Below, piece by piece: positions 8,235 to 16,726 of a stretch of DNA of 64,000 bases. The notes below the pieces were generated by a model. It made no database searches. It was not told the DNA's origin and worked only from the letters and a program-made list of their open reading frames with translations. Source of the DNA: Lachnospiraceae bacterium (lineage in GTDB: Bacteria > Bacillota > Clostridia > Lachnospirales > Lachnospiraceae). The DNA lies in contig JAUNGD010000003.1 in the NCBI GenBank assembly GCA_030524705.1, positions 1-64,000 on the forward strand, written 5' to 3'. Within the stretch, counting starts at the first letter, position 1; every line of letters starts with the position of its first letter. Both the position numbers and the translations under genes were made by a program.

Positions 8235-8263
8235 ATTATAGCATTCTTTTCCACTTTCGACAA
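8235..8263 (-). promoter_or_regulatory. Promoter of the holin-like toxin
   Basis: On the minus strand TTGTCG (8258-8263) and TATAAT (8235-8240) are 17 bases apart with TGC before the -10. The transcript would start just before the hairpin CCTGTCATGG. Confidence 0.75.
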
Positions 8264-8331
8264 TATAGGATTTGTCGGCCGGAAATATGCCTCTGAAACC
8301 GTTTTAATGTCACAGCAATGTCACGGAGCAG

Positions 8332-8372
8332 AAAAAAAGCCCGGAAACCCGCATAAAACACTGGGTTTCCAG
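8332..8372 (-). terminator. guaA terminator
   Basis: GGAAACCC and GGGTTTCC pair around a 12-base loop on the minus strand, followed by CGGGC and seven T's, directly after the guaA stop codon. Confidence 0.85.
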
Positions 8373-8383
8373 ACTTTTGCCAC

Positions 8384-9928
<1,545 letters not shown>

Positions 9929-10233
9929 TCTTCTCTCCATTCCGCGCCGCCGGCTCTGACGGCACAATTAATTGTACTTTGCTGCTCGGACACACTCATG
10001 CAGAATATTGTGCTGTGATATACACGGACAGATTCATCCAGCCTATTCAGCCTAAACGACGTAGCTTCCTGCGAGAGTGCAGCTCAAAGCATACATTGAG
10101 TGCCTAAAATTAAGGTGCATTTTTTACGATCCTATCCGGCAAAATAGCTCCAGTATGACGGCACCGCCATCCTAAAGCCATTCCGGCTCCATCTGGAACT
10201 ATCCTGCCGGAACAGATCTGGATTTATTGGACG
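9929..10233 (-). promoter_or_regulatory. Long guaA leader of unknown class
   Basis: About 300 bases separate the predicted transcript start from guaA. The first half has pairable GC-rich segments (TCCGGC/GCCGGA, GGTGCCGTCA) and the second half includes ACAATTAATTGT, a perfect palindrome at 9964-9975. I did not recognise a purine, PRPP, ppGpp or other known riboswitch core. No gene is visible. Confidence 0.4.
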
Positions 10234-10239
10234 CTGTCT

Positions 10240-10268
10240 ATTATAATGTAGCTTTTACAACTTGGCAA
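10240..10268 (-). promoter_or_regulatory. guaA promoter
   Basis: TTGCCA (10263-10268) and TATAAT (10240-10245) with a 17-base spacer on the minus strand. Confidence 0.75.
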
Positions 10269-10311
10269 CAATAATTTCTCTCAATCATTTAAAATAAACT
10301 TTATCTGACTC

Positions 10312-10456
10312 TCTCAAGCGGAAATTCTCTACTGCACAAGGCAGCAATCTCTTCCTTCTCAGGGCTGCAATTCCTCCGCTCCCTAATGCAGTAATCCCTC
10401 TGCTTCTCCGCGCGGCATTTCTCCACTTCCTAAGCCAATAACCCCTCTACTTCCTT
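10312..10456 (-). repeat. Degenerate 22-25-bp tandem repeat growing out of the trxA 3' end
   Basis: On the minus strand about six units resemble AGGAAGTAGAGGGGTTATTG, each beginning with purines (GGAAG.RGAG) and ending near TTGC.GC.TT. The first unit is the trxA 3' end (codons for K-E-V-E-G-L-L-A and the stop); the rest are non-coding and progressively diverged. No gene lies here. Confidence 0.6.
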
Positions 10457-10735
10457 ACGGTTCATCAAACCAAATCCGCGGTTGATGCATTCCCCGTCCT
10501 TAAAAACAAGGAGTGCCGGAATGGAAACCACACGATACTGCATTGCCAGATCCGGCAGCGCGTCCACATTCACCTTGCCGATACAATAAGCTTCTGCTTC
10601 CTGGTCAAGCTCCTCCAAAAGCGGTGCGATCGCTTTGCAGGGTCCGCACCAGTCCGCATAAAAATCCACCAAAACAGGCTTCTTTGCCTGTAAAACATCC
10701 TTTTCAAACTGTTCCTGATTCTCAATATTTAACAT
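10430..10735 (-). CDS. trxA: Thioredoxin
   Basis: 101 residues, the normal size for thioredoxin, a cytosolic disulfide reductase fed by thioredoxin reductase. The active site WCGPC has Cys30 and Cys33, and the cis-proline is Pro73 in [10 protein letters not shown]. The ATG at 10735 follows AGGACGGAAG at a slightly long spacing. It is a single gene with its own promoter. No trxB is nearby. The last codons are repeated in degenerate form downstream. Confidence 0.95.
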   Translation of the reverse strand: MLNIENQEQFEKDVLQAKKPVLVDFYADWCGPCKAIAPLLEELDQEAEAYCIGKVNVDALPDLAMQYRVVSIPALLVFKDGECINRGFGLMNRKEVEGLLA

Positions 10736-10831
10736 AAGCTTCCGTCCTTTCCTGTTGTCATATCTGCCCTTAAACGGCTTGTCTTCTGTTTAGCGTCCCC
10801 TTATCCTTTCCCAAATATTCTCCCTTGTTAC

Positions 10832-10862
10832 ATTATACCTCAATTTCTGTATCTCTGTACAA
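10832..10862 (-). promoter_or_regulatory. trxA promoter
   Basis: TATAAT at 10832-10837 and TTGTAC at 10857-10862, with a long 19-base spacer on the minus strand. Confidence 0.5.
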
Positions 10863-10882
10863 CATTTTTTGCCGTTATACGC

Positions 10883-10912
10883 TTGCACAATCTTCGCCTC
10901 CTATGCTACTAT
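10883..10912 (+). promoter_or_regulatory. larC promoter
   Basis: TTGCAC at 10883-10888 and TACTAT at 10907-10912 with an 18-base spacer, about 30 bases before the larC start. Confidence 0.55.
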
Positions 10913-10943
10913 GAAAAAAGTCTATCAAAGGAGTTTAATAAAA

Positions 10944-12230
10944 ATGAGCCAAACAATCTTATATCTGGAATGCAGCTCCGGCATCAGCGGGGACATGTCC
11001 GTTGCAGCTCTGCTTGATCTTGGAGCAGACCGTAAGGTATTGACAAGCGCGCTTGCAAGCCTCCCGCTGTCCGGGTATTCCATAGAAATAAAAGATGTTC
11101 TGAAATCCGGTATCCGTGCCTGTGATTTTCATGTTATTCTTGAAAAGGATAACCATGATCATGATATGCAGTATCTGCACGGCTCCTCATCCATACCCGG
11201 GGAGCATACGCACACAGAGCATACACACCCGGAACATCACCACGCGCACTCCCACCATGATGCCCGGAACCTCAATGATATTATTGAGATTATCCAGGCA
11301 GGTATCCTAACGGATTCCGCCCGTGAACTGGCGATTCGGATTTTCCATATTCTTGCAGAAGCAGAAGCCTTTGTACACGGTAAAAGCATCGAAGAAGTGC
11401 ATTTCCATGAGGTTGGAGCCGTCGATTCCATCGTCGATATTGTGGCTTTTGCCGTGTGCCTCGATAATCTGCAGCCGGACCGCATTGTTGTTTCCGCTCT
11501 GACCGACGGCACCGGGCAAATACGGTGTCAGCATGGCCTAATTCCTGTGCCTGTTCCGGCAGTTACCGCCATTGCTTCGATTCACGGGCTGCCGCTGAAA
11601 ATATCCGCTGTGGAGGGTGAGCTTGTTACCCCGACGGGCGCCGCCATTGCTGCCGCACTGATGTCTGATGAAAAGCTTCCGTCAGAATTTCGCATTCTGA
11701 AAACTGGCTTCGGCGCCGGAAAACGGGATTATGCGACCGCCGGTTTTCTCCGTGCAATGCTGCTGAGGCCTGTCAAGGAAGAAATGCATGACACAATCCT
11801 GACGCTGGAAACCAACATTGATGACTGCACCGGAGAAGCACTTTCGTTCACTATGAAACAGCTTCTGGAGGCCGGCGCATTAGACGCCTTTTTCGTCCCC
11901 ATTTATATGAAAAAAAATCGCCCCGCACAGCTTCTGAAGGTCATCTGCAAGCCCGAAGACCGTCAAAAAATGGAAGCTATCATTTTCCGAAATACAACGA
12001 CCATCGGTATCCGTATTCAGGAATTACAGCGCACCAAGCTGGAGCGCCGCATCCTGGCTGTTGAAACTCCCTGGGGAATGGCAGACGTCAAGTGCTGTGC
12101 CTACGGAGAGGATACGTACTATTATCCTGAAAACGACAGCGTATGCCAGCTTGCCCAGCTTGCAGGATATGGATTTTCTGAGATGTACAGTATGATCCAG
12201 GCTTACGTCCGGCAGCACGTCTCCGTGTAG
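10944..12230 (+). CDS. larC: Nickel-pincer cofactor nickel insertase LarC
   Basis: 428 residues. LarC inserts nickel into the pyridinium-bisthiocarboxylate mononucleotide to complete the cofactor of lactate racemase-type enzymes. The N-terminal signature YLECSSGISGDM at about 7-18, the His-rich loop at about 71-106 (runs of H-x-H and HHH), and VHFHEVGAVDSI at about 166-177 are all family marks. Here larC1 and larC2 are one continuous frame, whereas in some lactobacilli a programmed frameshift joins them. The start ATG at 10944 follows AAAGGAG. No larA, larB or larE lies in the window, so it is an orphan here. Confidence 0.93.
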   Translation: MSQTILYLECSSGISGDMSVAALLDLGADRKVLTSALASLPLSGYSIEIKDVLKSGIRACDFHVILEKDNHDHDMQYLHGSSSIPGEHTHTEHTHPEHHHAHSHHDARNLNDIIEIIQAGILTDSARELAIRIFHILAEAEAFVHGKSIEEVHFHEVGAVDSIVDIVAFAVCLDNLQPDRIVVSALTDGTGQIRCQHGLIPVPVPAVTAIASIHGLPLKISAVEGELVTPTGAAIAAALMSDEKLPSEFRILKTGFGAGKRDYATAGFLRAMLLRPVKEEMHDTILTLETNIDDCTGEALSFTMKQLLEAGALDAFFVPIYMKKNRPAQLLKVICKPEDRQKMEAIIFRNTTTIGIRIQELQRTKLERRILAVETPWGMADVKCCAYGEDTYYYPENDSVCQLAQLAGYGFSEMYSMIQAYVRQHVSV

Positions 12231-12244
12231 TGTCTGATATAACA

Positions 12245-12283
12245 TAAGGGATGCATCAAAACAGATTGAAGCATCCCTTACTA
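12245..12283. terminator. Hairpin after larC
   Basis: TAAGGGATGC (12245-12254) pairs with GCATCCCTTA (12271-12280). The following T-run is weak, so termination is likely but not certain. Confidence 0.6.
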
Positions 12284-12371
12284 TTGAATATATAAATACT
12301 GTTTTATTAATTTGTCATAAATTTCCTGAGCGAAACGAAGCTTCCGACTGCCAGGCATGCTCTCTGGCGTA

Positions 12372-12632
12372 ATACAAAAAATTCATACTGCTTTTTACCA
12401 TTATTTTCTGCCTGCTTTTACCATATTTCTTTTACTGCATTTCTTTTCTACATTTCCTACTAGCTTTTACTATATTTCCCCGTATCTCTTGCCTGCTCTT
12501 ATTATATTTCCTTTCCGTATTTTCTGTCTGCTCTTACTGCATTTCTTTTCTGTATTTTCCATCTCCGCCTTATCATCGTTTCTGCCCGCTCATGCTTATT
12601 CCAGGATACATTTCCAAGCCTCCAACAGCCGC
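12372..12632 (-). repeat. Degenerate 34-bp tandem repeat downstream of the deoxyinosine glycosylase gene
   Basis: Read on the minus strand, from inside the last codons of the gene ending at 12596 the sequence repeats a purine-rich unit of about 34 bases with the pattern RAAATRYRGAAARGAAATR and then TAAGAGCAGRCAG, at least five times with increasing decay. The first unit contains the gene's stop codon. Between larC and this gene (12284-12595) there is nothing else. Confidence 0.6.
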
Positions 12633-13087
12633 TCCAGAGAATACGCCGCATTCGCCGGGCTCGTTGAAGGCAACCCAATGATCTCTCTTTGACAACTCTT
12701 TTGCTGAAATTTTTCAAAAAGCTTCTTGGCCGTATTTCCGTTCGCGTAAATCTGACGGATGTCGGCCCCATTCAAAATCGGTTCCAGAGCCATCGGAACA
12801 ACATTTTTGATACTGCTGTCGCTAGAGCCTATGATATCGCATTCCGAAATGACATCGGAAATCGCAATATGCTGTCCCAGCAAAAGCGACTTTTTCTCCT
12901 CAATGCTTTGCGGGACCGGCTGGTTCGTCAGCGCGGCGATCACCCTCCAAAACCGGTTTTGCGGATGTCCGTAATAAAACATCTGCTCTCTGGATTTCAC
13001 CGAGGGCAGGCTGCCCAATATCAGAATTTTGCAGTCCTTATCATAAACCGGCGGAAATTCATGTTTTACTCTTTGATACTCCCCCAT
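12596..13087 (-). CDS. DNA-deoxyinosine glycosylase (uracil-DNA glycosylase superfamily)
   Basis: 163 residues of the family 6 (hypoxanthine-DNA glycosylase) type, which removes deaminated bases from DNA. The motif KILILGSLPSVKSREQ at about 20-35 followed by YYGHPQNRFWRV is the family's conserved N-terminal region, and LPSTSPANA near 139 is the C-terminal motif. The ATG at 13087 overlaps the stop codon of the thioesterase gene upstream, so translation is coupled. Confidence 0.88.
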   Translation of the reverse strand: MGEYQRVKHEFPPVYDKDCKILILGSLPSVKSREQMFYYGHPQNRFWRVIAALTNQPVPQSIEEKKSLLLGQHIAISDVISECDIIGSSDSSIKNVVPMALEPILNGADIRQIYANGNTAKKLFEKFQQKSCQREIIGLPSTSPANAAYSLERLLEAWKCILE

Positions 13088-13566
13088 TAGAATCCCTCAT
13101 TTCGACGTGTTTTCCGAAGCTCAGCCCGTTTTCGGCCCGCTTCCCACTCAATCTGCTGCGTTACACCTTCCACGATCAATCCCGGAACCTCCACCGGCCT
13201 CTGATTTTCATCTGTTCCCACCATAACAAAGTATGCGCGGTTGATCATTGTGCGCGTGCCGTCCAGTTCCTCGGCGTAGGTGTCAATGCGAACCTCCATA
13301 GACGACCTTCCCACATGGGTCAGACGTCCAATCAGAACGATCGTATCATTCACCTTTGCTCCAGACTTAAAGTACATATTGTCAACTGCCACTGTCACCA
13401 CATTCATTTCTGCGTGACGTTTTGCCACGATCCCGGCAGTTTCGTCAATCCACGAAAGGAGCTGACCGCCAAACAGATACCCCGCAGCATTCAGACAGCG
13501 CGGCATCAGCAAATGCGACTGCTCCGCCATGGAATCTTCTACCCGTTTCATTTTTCTCTCCGCCAT
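13087..13566 (-). CDS. Acyl-CoA thioesterase, hotdog fold
   Basis: 159 residues of the YciA/BFIT-like hotdog thioesterase group, which hydrolyse acyl-CoAs in the cytosol. Conserved text includes NAAGYLFGGQLLSWID at about 26-41 (the G-x-x-F/L-GG-x-L...D catalytic helix) and MYFKSGAKVNDTIVL. I chose the ATG at 13566, which has AGAGGAGG upstream; a frame open further upstream lacks support. It overlaps the next gene by one base. Confidence 0.88.
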   Translation of the reverse strand: MAERKMKRVEDSMAEQSHLLMPRCLNAAGYLFGGQLLSWIDETAGIVAKRHAEMNVVTVAVDNMYFKSGAKVNDTIVLIGRLTHVGRSSMEVRIDTYAEELDGTRTMINRAYFVMVGTDENQRPVEVPGLIVEGVTQQIEWEAGRKRAELRKTRRNEGF

Positions 13567-13703
13567 AATCTGCCTCCTCTGCAACATCATGGGCGGTGCC
13601 GATGAAAGCACCGCCCATCCGAACTGGCAATACAGCCTTATACATTGCCAGGCTACTGTTTATTATACTATTACCATGCAAAAAAACAAGAACAGATTGC
13701 CTT

Positions 13704-14402
13704 TTATGAATCATTTTCTGTTTCTGGCAGAACGTTTCCACGAATCAGTCGCTCACGGATATCCAGTGTTTTTTCTGTAACAAAACAGGGAAAATACCAG
13801 ATTGCAACTCCGGCCTTTTCTGCTTCCCTCAAGGCTTCACCAAACCCGGGATCCACAGTCAGATTCGGAAGTACTTCTGTGACGCCCTCCATCGGAATAA
13901 CGAAAGCAATGATACTGTGATATCCGTTATGCACTGCTTTTACCAGCTCTTTCACGTGACGCCGCGCCCTCTCGCTGGGAGCATCCGGGAAAAATCCTCT
14001 TCCGCCAAGCTCTAACGTACATCCCTTGACTTCCATCAGGTATTTCTTCCCATCCTGCTCCATATAAAAATCTATCCGCGATTCGCCGTACATATATTCC
14101 GGTTTGATATACGAATAATCCTGCTGCGCCAGCCACTCACCTACAACCTTATTGGGCGCCAGACTGTCAATATTGACCCATCCCAGCTTCTCCTTATATA
14201 CACCGATCAGATCGTATTTTGTTTTCCGCTTCGGATTATCCGATACCGCCAGTATCACCTCAGCTCCCGGAAGTAATAATTCTTTGCAGCGTCCGGTATT
14301 TTTCACGTGGACTGTCTCAAGCCTTCCGCCGATCCAAACCTGCGCAATGAACCGATTTTGCCTAACCGCAAATTTTCCTTGAATTACATGCTCGTATTTC
14401 AT
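13704..14402 (-). CDS. sfsA: DNA/RNA nuclease SfsA
   Basis: 232 residues, full length for SfsA. The N-terminal OB-like part (GKFAVRQNRFIAQV) is followed by VKNTGRCKELLLPGAEV, a hallmark, and by a PD-(D/E)xK-type core (IDFYME...YLMEVKGCTL). E. coli SfsA was first linked to sugar fermentation and later described as a nuclease; the cellular role is unclear. It is flanked by low-complexity spacers and probably transcribed alone. Confidence 0.93.
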   Translation of the reverse strand: MKYEHVIQGKFAVRQNRFIAQVWIGGRLETVHVKNTGRCKELLLPGAEVILAVSDNPKRKTKYDLIGVYKEKLGWVNIDSLAPNKVVGEWLAQQDYSYIKPEYMYGESRIDFYMEQDGKKYLMEVKGCTLELGGRGFFPDAPSERARRHVKELVKAVHNGYHSIIAFVIPMEGVTEVLPNLTVDPGFGEALREAEKAGVAIWYFPCFVTEKTLDIRERLIRGNVLPETENDS

Positions 14403-14403
14403 T

Positions 14404-14622
14404 CTGCCGTTCCTCTGTCAATCTGATGCTGCCCCGCTCTCTTACAACTTTTCTGCCCTTTTGCAATCCTTCTTACCTTCTGCCATCTTTCGGCAGCCTT
14501 ACGGGCCTTCTGCTCTTCCGCAAATGCTCTGTTCTTTTAAAGACCTTCTGACCTTGTACTGTTCCCTCGTTTTCTTACCATCTCATTTTCTTTAGCCTCA
14601 TTATAATACTTTTCCTCCGCTT
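14404..14622 (-). repeat. Purine-rich degenerate repeats between thiC and sfsA
   Basis: The minus strand is built from 24-30-base units starting GGCAGAA or GAGCAGAA, each followed by GTAAG-like text, from the thiC stop to the sfsA start; the start codon of sfsA is itself preceded by GGCAGA. No ribosome binding site, promoter or gene is evident. Confidence 0.45.
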
Positions 14623-15933
14623 TTACAAAATATCAATATATTCTCCTGCCAGGGCCTTGTTCATGCTGCGCACAGCACAAAACTTCCCGCACATACTGCA
14701 GGTATCGCTGTGGTCATCCTCAGGCAGCCGGTCATCGCGGATCGCCTTTGCAGTCTTCGGATCCAACGCGCAGGCAAATTGTGCATCCCAGTCCAAAATC
14801 CGCCGTGCATCCGCCATTTTATCATCAATATCTCTTGCCCCCGGCACACCCTTCGCAATGTCCGCCGCATGAGCCGCTATCTTTGAGGCAATGATCCCCT
14901 GCTTCACATCCTCCACATTCGGAAGAGCCAAATGCTCTGCCGGCGTCACATAGCACAAAAAGGCCGCACCGCTCATCGCAGCCACCGCGCCGCCGATGGC
15001 CGCCGTAATATGATCGTATCCCGGAGCAATATCTGTCACCAGCGGGCCAAGTACATAGAAAGGTGCTCCCATACAAATGCTCTTCTGCACCTCCATATTT
15101 GCCGCCACCTGATTCAGCGGTACGTGTCCCGGACCTTCCACCATCACCTGTACATTGTGTTCCCAGGCGCGCTTTGTCAGCTCCCCGAGGCGAACCAGCT
15201 CTTCTATCTGGCACACATCCGTGGCATCCGCAAGGCAGCCCGGTCTGCAGGCATCTCCCAACGAAATCGTGACGTCATGCTCCTCACATATTTCCAGAAT
15301 TTCATCATAATATTCATAAAAAGGATTCTCCTCTCCCGTCATGCTCATCCAGGCAAAAACGAGGCTTCCTCCCCGGCTGACAATATTCATTTTGCGCTTA
15401 TGCTTTCGAATCTGTTCAATTGTTTTTCTCGTGATACCACAGTGCAGAGTCACAAAATCCACACCGTCCTCTGCATGAAGTCGCACCACATCAATAAAAT
15501 CCTTCGCTGTCAGCTCGGCCAGATCCCGCTGATAATGAATAACGCTGTCGTATACCGGTACCGTTCCGATCATAACCGGGCATTCCGCGGTAAGCTTTTG
15601 CCTGAAGGGCTGCGTATTTCCATGACTGGATAAGTCCATGATCGCTTCCGCTCCCAGGTTCACCGCGCTCATGACCTTTTCCATTTCGACGTTATAATCC
15701 TTGCAGTCCCTGGACACTCCGAGATTCACATTGATTTTTGTACGGAGCATACTTCCGATTCCTTCCGGGTTCAGGCATTTATGATGCTTGTTGGCCGGAA
15801 TAGCGGCCTTCCCCTCCGCCACAAGCTGCATAAGCTTCTCCACCGGCATATTCTCCTTCTTAGCAACCGTTTCAATCTGCGGGGTTACAACGCCTCTTCT
15901 TGCTGCATCCATTTGTGTTGTGTACTTTTCCAT
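14623..15933 (-). CDS. thiC: Phosphomethylpyrimidine synthase
   Basis: 436 residues, the short clostridial form. A radical-SAM enzyme that rearranges aminoimidazole ribotide to hydroxymethylpyrimidine phosphate for thiamine. [10 protein letters not shown] near 70-79, SHGNTQPFR and VEGPGHVP are conserved. The C-terminal iron-sulfur cysteines read CSMCGKFC, with three residues between the second and third Cys rather than the four in the common CSMCGPKFC form. The start ATG at 15933 follows GGAGGAAG. A TPP riboswitch with terminator controls it. No other thi gene is adjacent. Confidence 0.96.
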   Translation of the reverse strand: MEKYTTQMDAARRGVVTPQIETVAKKENMPVEKLMQLVAEGKAAIPANKHHKCLNPEGIGSMLRTKINVNLGVSRDCKDYNVEMEKVMSAVNLGAEAIMDLSSHGNTQPFRQKLTAECPVMIGTVPVYDSVIHYQRDLAELTAKDFIDVVRLHAEDGVDFVTLHCGITRKTIEQIRKHKRKMNIVSRGGSLVFAWMSMTGEENPFYEYYDEILEICEEHDVTISLGDACRPGCLADATDVCQIEELVRLGELTKRAWEHNVQVMVEGPGHVPLNQVAANMEVQKSICMGAPFYVLGPLVTDIAPGYDHITAAIGGAVAAMSGAAFLCYVTPAEHLALPNVEDVKQGIIASKIAAHAADIAKGVPGARDIDDKMADARRILDWDAQFACALDPKTAKAIRDDRLPEDDHSDTCSMCGKFCAVRSMNKALAGEYIDIL

Positions 15934-16071
15934 TTCCGCTTCCTCCATTCTTCAAACCTTGCAACTGTTTTCTGCCGCGGCAGTAGATGGTGTGCCCAAT
16001 CTGCCGTCTGTAACGTACCAAGCCTAAAAAGAATATGCCGCTGAGCATCTGTTATCAGAAAATTTCCTGCA

Positions 16072-16107
16072 ACAAAAAAGAAGATACCCGCAGGTATCTC
16101 CATCTTC
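16072..16107 (-). terminator. Riboswitch terminator of thiC
   Basis: On the minus strand GAAGATGGAGATACC pairs with GGTATCTTC around TGCG and is followed by six T's. Confidence 0.85.
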
Positions 16108-16117
16108 TCATGGTGTT

Positions 16118-16203
16118 ATTTCCCTACGTTGGCATTATCCAAATCAGGTTATGGGTCGAAACCAATCAGTTTCCTCTCAGCCGACTTCAGTCAGCTCCCC
16201 TTT
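16118..16203 (-). promoter_or_regulatory. TPP riboswitch (THI element)
   Basis: The minus strand reads GGGGAGC, then GGCTGAGAGG, GACCC, AACCTGATTTGGATAATGCC and AACGTAGGGAA, the complete conserved thi-box core including CUGAGA and the ACCUGAU/AAUGCCAGCGUAGGGA-type elements. It lies between the promoter and an intrinsic terminator, so thiamine diphosphate should switch off thiC by premature termination. Confidence 0.96.
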
Positions 16204-16216
16204 TCATTACTTTATT

Positions 16217-16245
16217 ATCATACATCAATCTTTTGTTTTTTTCAA
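16217..16245 (-). promoter_or_regulatory. thiC promoter
   Basis: TTGAAA (16240-16245) and TATGAT (16217-16222) with a 17-base spacer on the minus strand. Just upstream, ACCC.CTTTTCGTCT.YTGTAATT-like text occurs twice (16253-16275, 16289-16313), another degenerate spacer repeat. Confidence 0.7.
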
Positions 16246-16351
16246 TAGCGCAACCCACTTTTCGTCTATTGTAATTGTTGTTATGATTGTAACCCGTTTT
16301 TCGTCTGCTGTAATTCCGGCGCTCGCTCCTCCTTACCTGCTTTTATCCGTT

Positions 16352-16609
16352 CTATATACTCTCCATATGAAGATATTTTTCTTTCGTGGCCTGGCCGCCG
16401 CGTATGTGCCGCTCCTGTTTATTGACATCGAGTACCGATCGGACCTGACCAGCCAGGGAGGGGTTGAGCTGCCCAAGGCGTTCCGTGACATCTTTATGTA
16501 CCGTACTCTTACTCACCCCAAACCTCTTTGCCGTTTCACGCACCGTTGCATTGTTCTCTACAATATAAACAGCTATGTTCAATACCCGCTCTTCTATGTA
16601 ATCTTTCAA
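16352..16609 (-). CDS. spoIIID: Sporulation transcription factor SpoIIID
   Basis: 85 residues, the normal length. SpoIIID is the small mother-cell regulator that acts after sigma-E and before sigma-K. EERVLNIAVYIVENNATVRE at about 6-25 and the helix-turn-helix KRFGVSKSTVHKDVTERL at about 28-45 are almost invariant in the family, as is the basic tail HIRGGQATKEKY. It stands alone between thiC and the M56 peptidase gene. Confidence 0.96.
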   Translation of the reverse strand: MKDYIEERVLNIAVYIVENNATVRETAKRFGVSKSTVHKDVTERLGQLNPSLAGQVRSVLDVNKQERHIRGGQATKEKYLHMESI

Positions 16610-16726
16610 GGATGTTCCCCCGAGAAAGCCGTTTTTACAATGTATGCGGAAAATCTAACGGGTATGAGTTGAACTGATTTTCCTTGCGACTTGCTTCGCC
16701 ACACGATTTCTGTTTCTTACCTGAAA

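Noticed and set aside
1-8300. A CRISPR array or tRNA at the island border
   Set aside because: The repeats seen are single palindromic elements, not regular repeat-spacer units, and no cloverleaf sequence was recognised; the border lies at guaA.
9929-10233. A purine or PRPP riboswitch before guaA
   Set aside because: None of the conserved loop or core sequences of these classes could be found.
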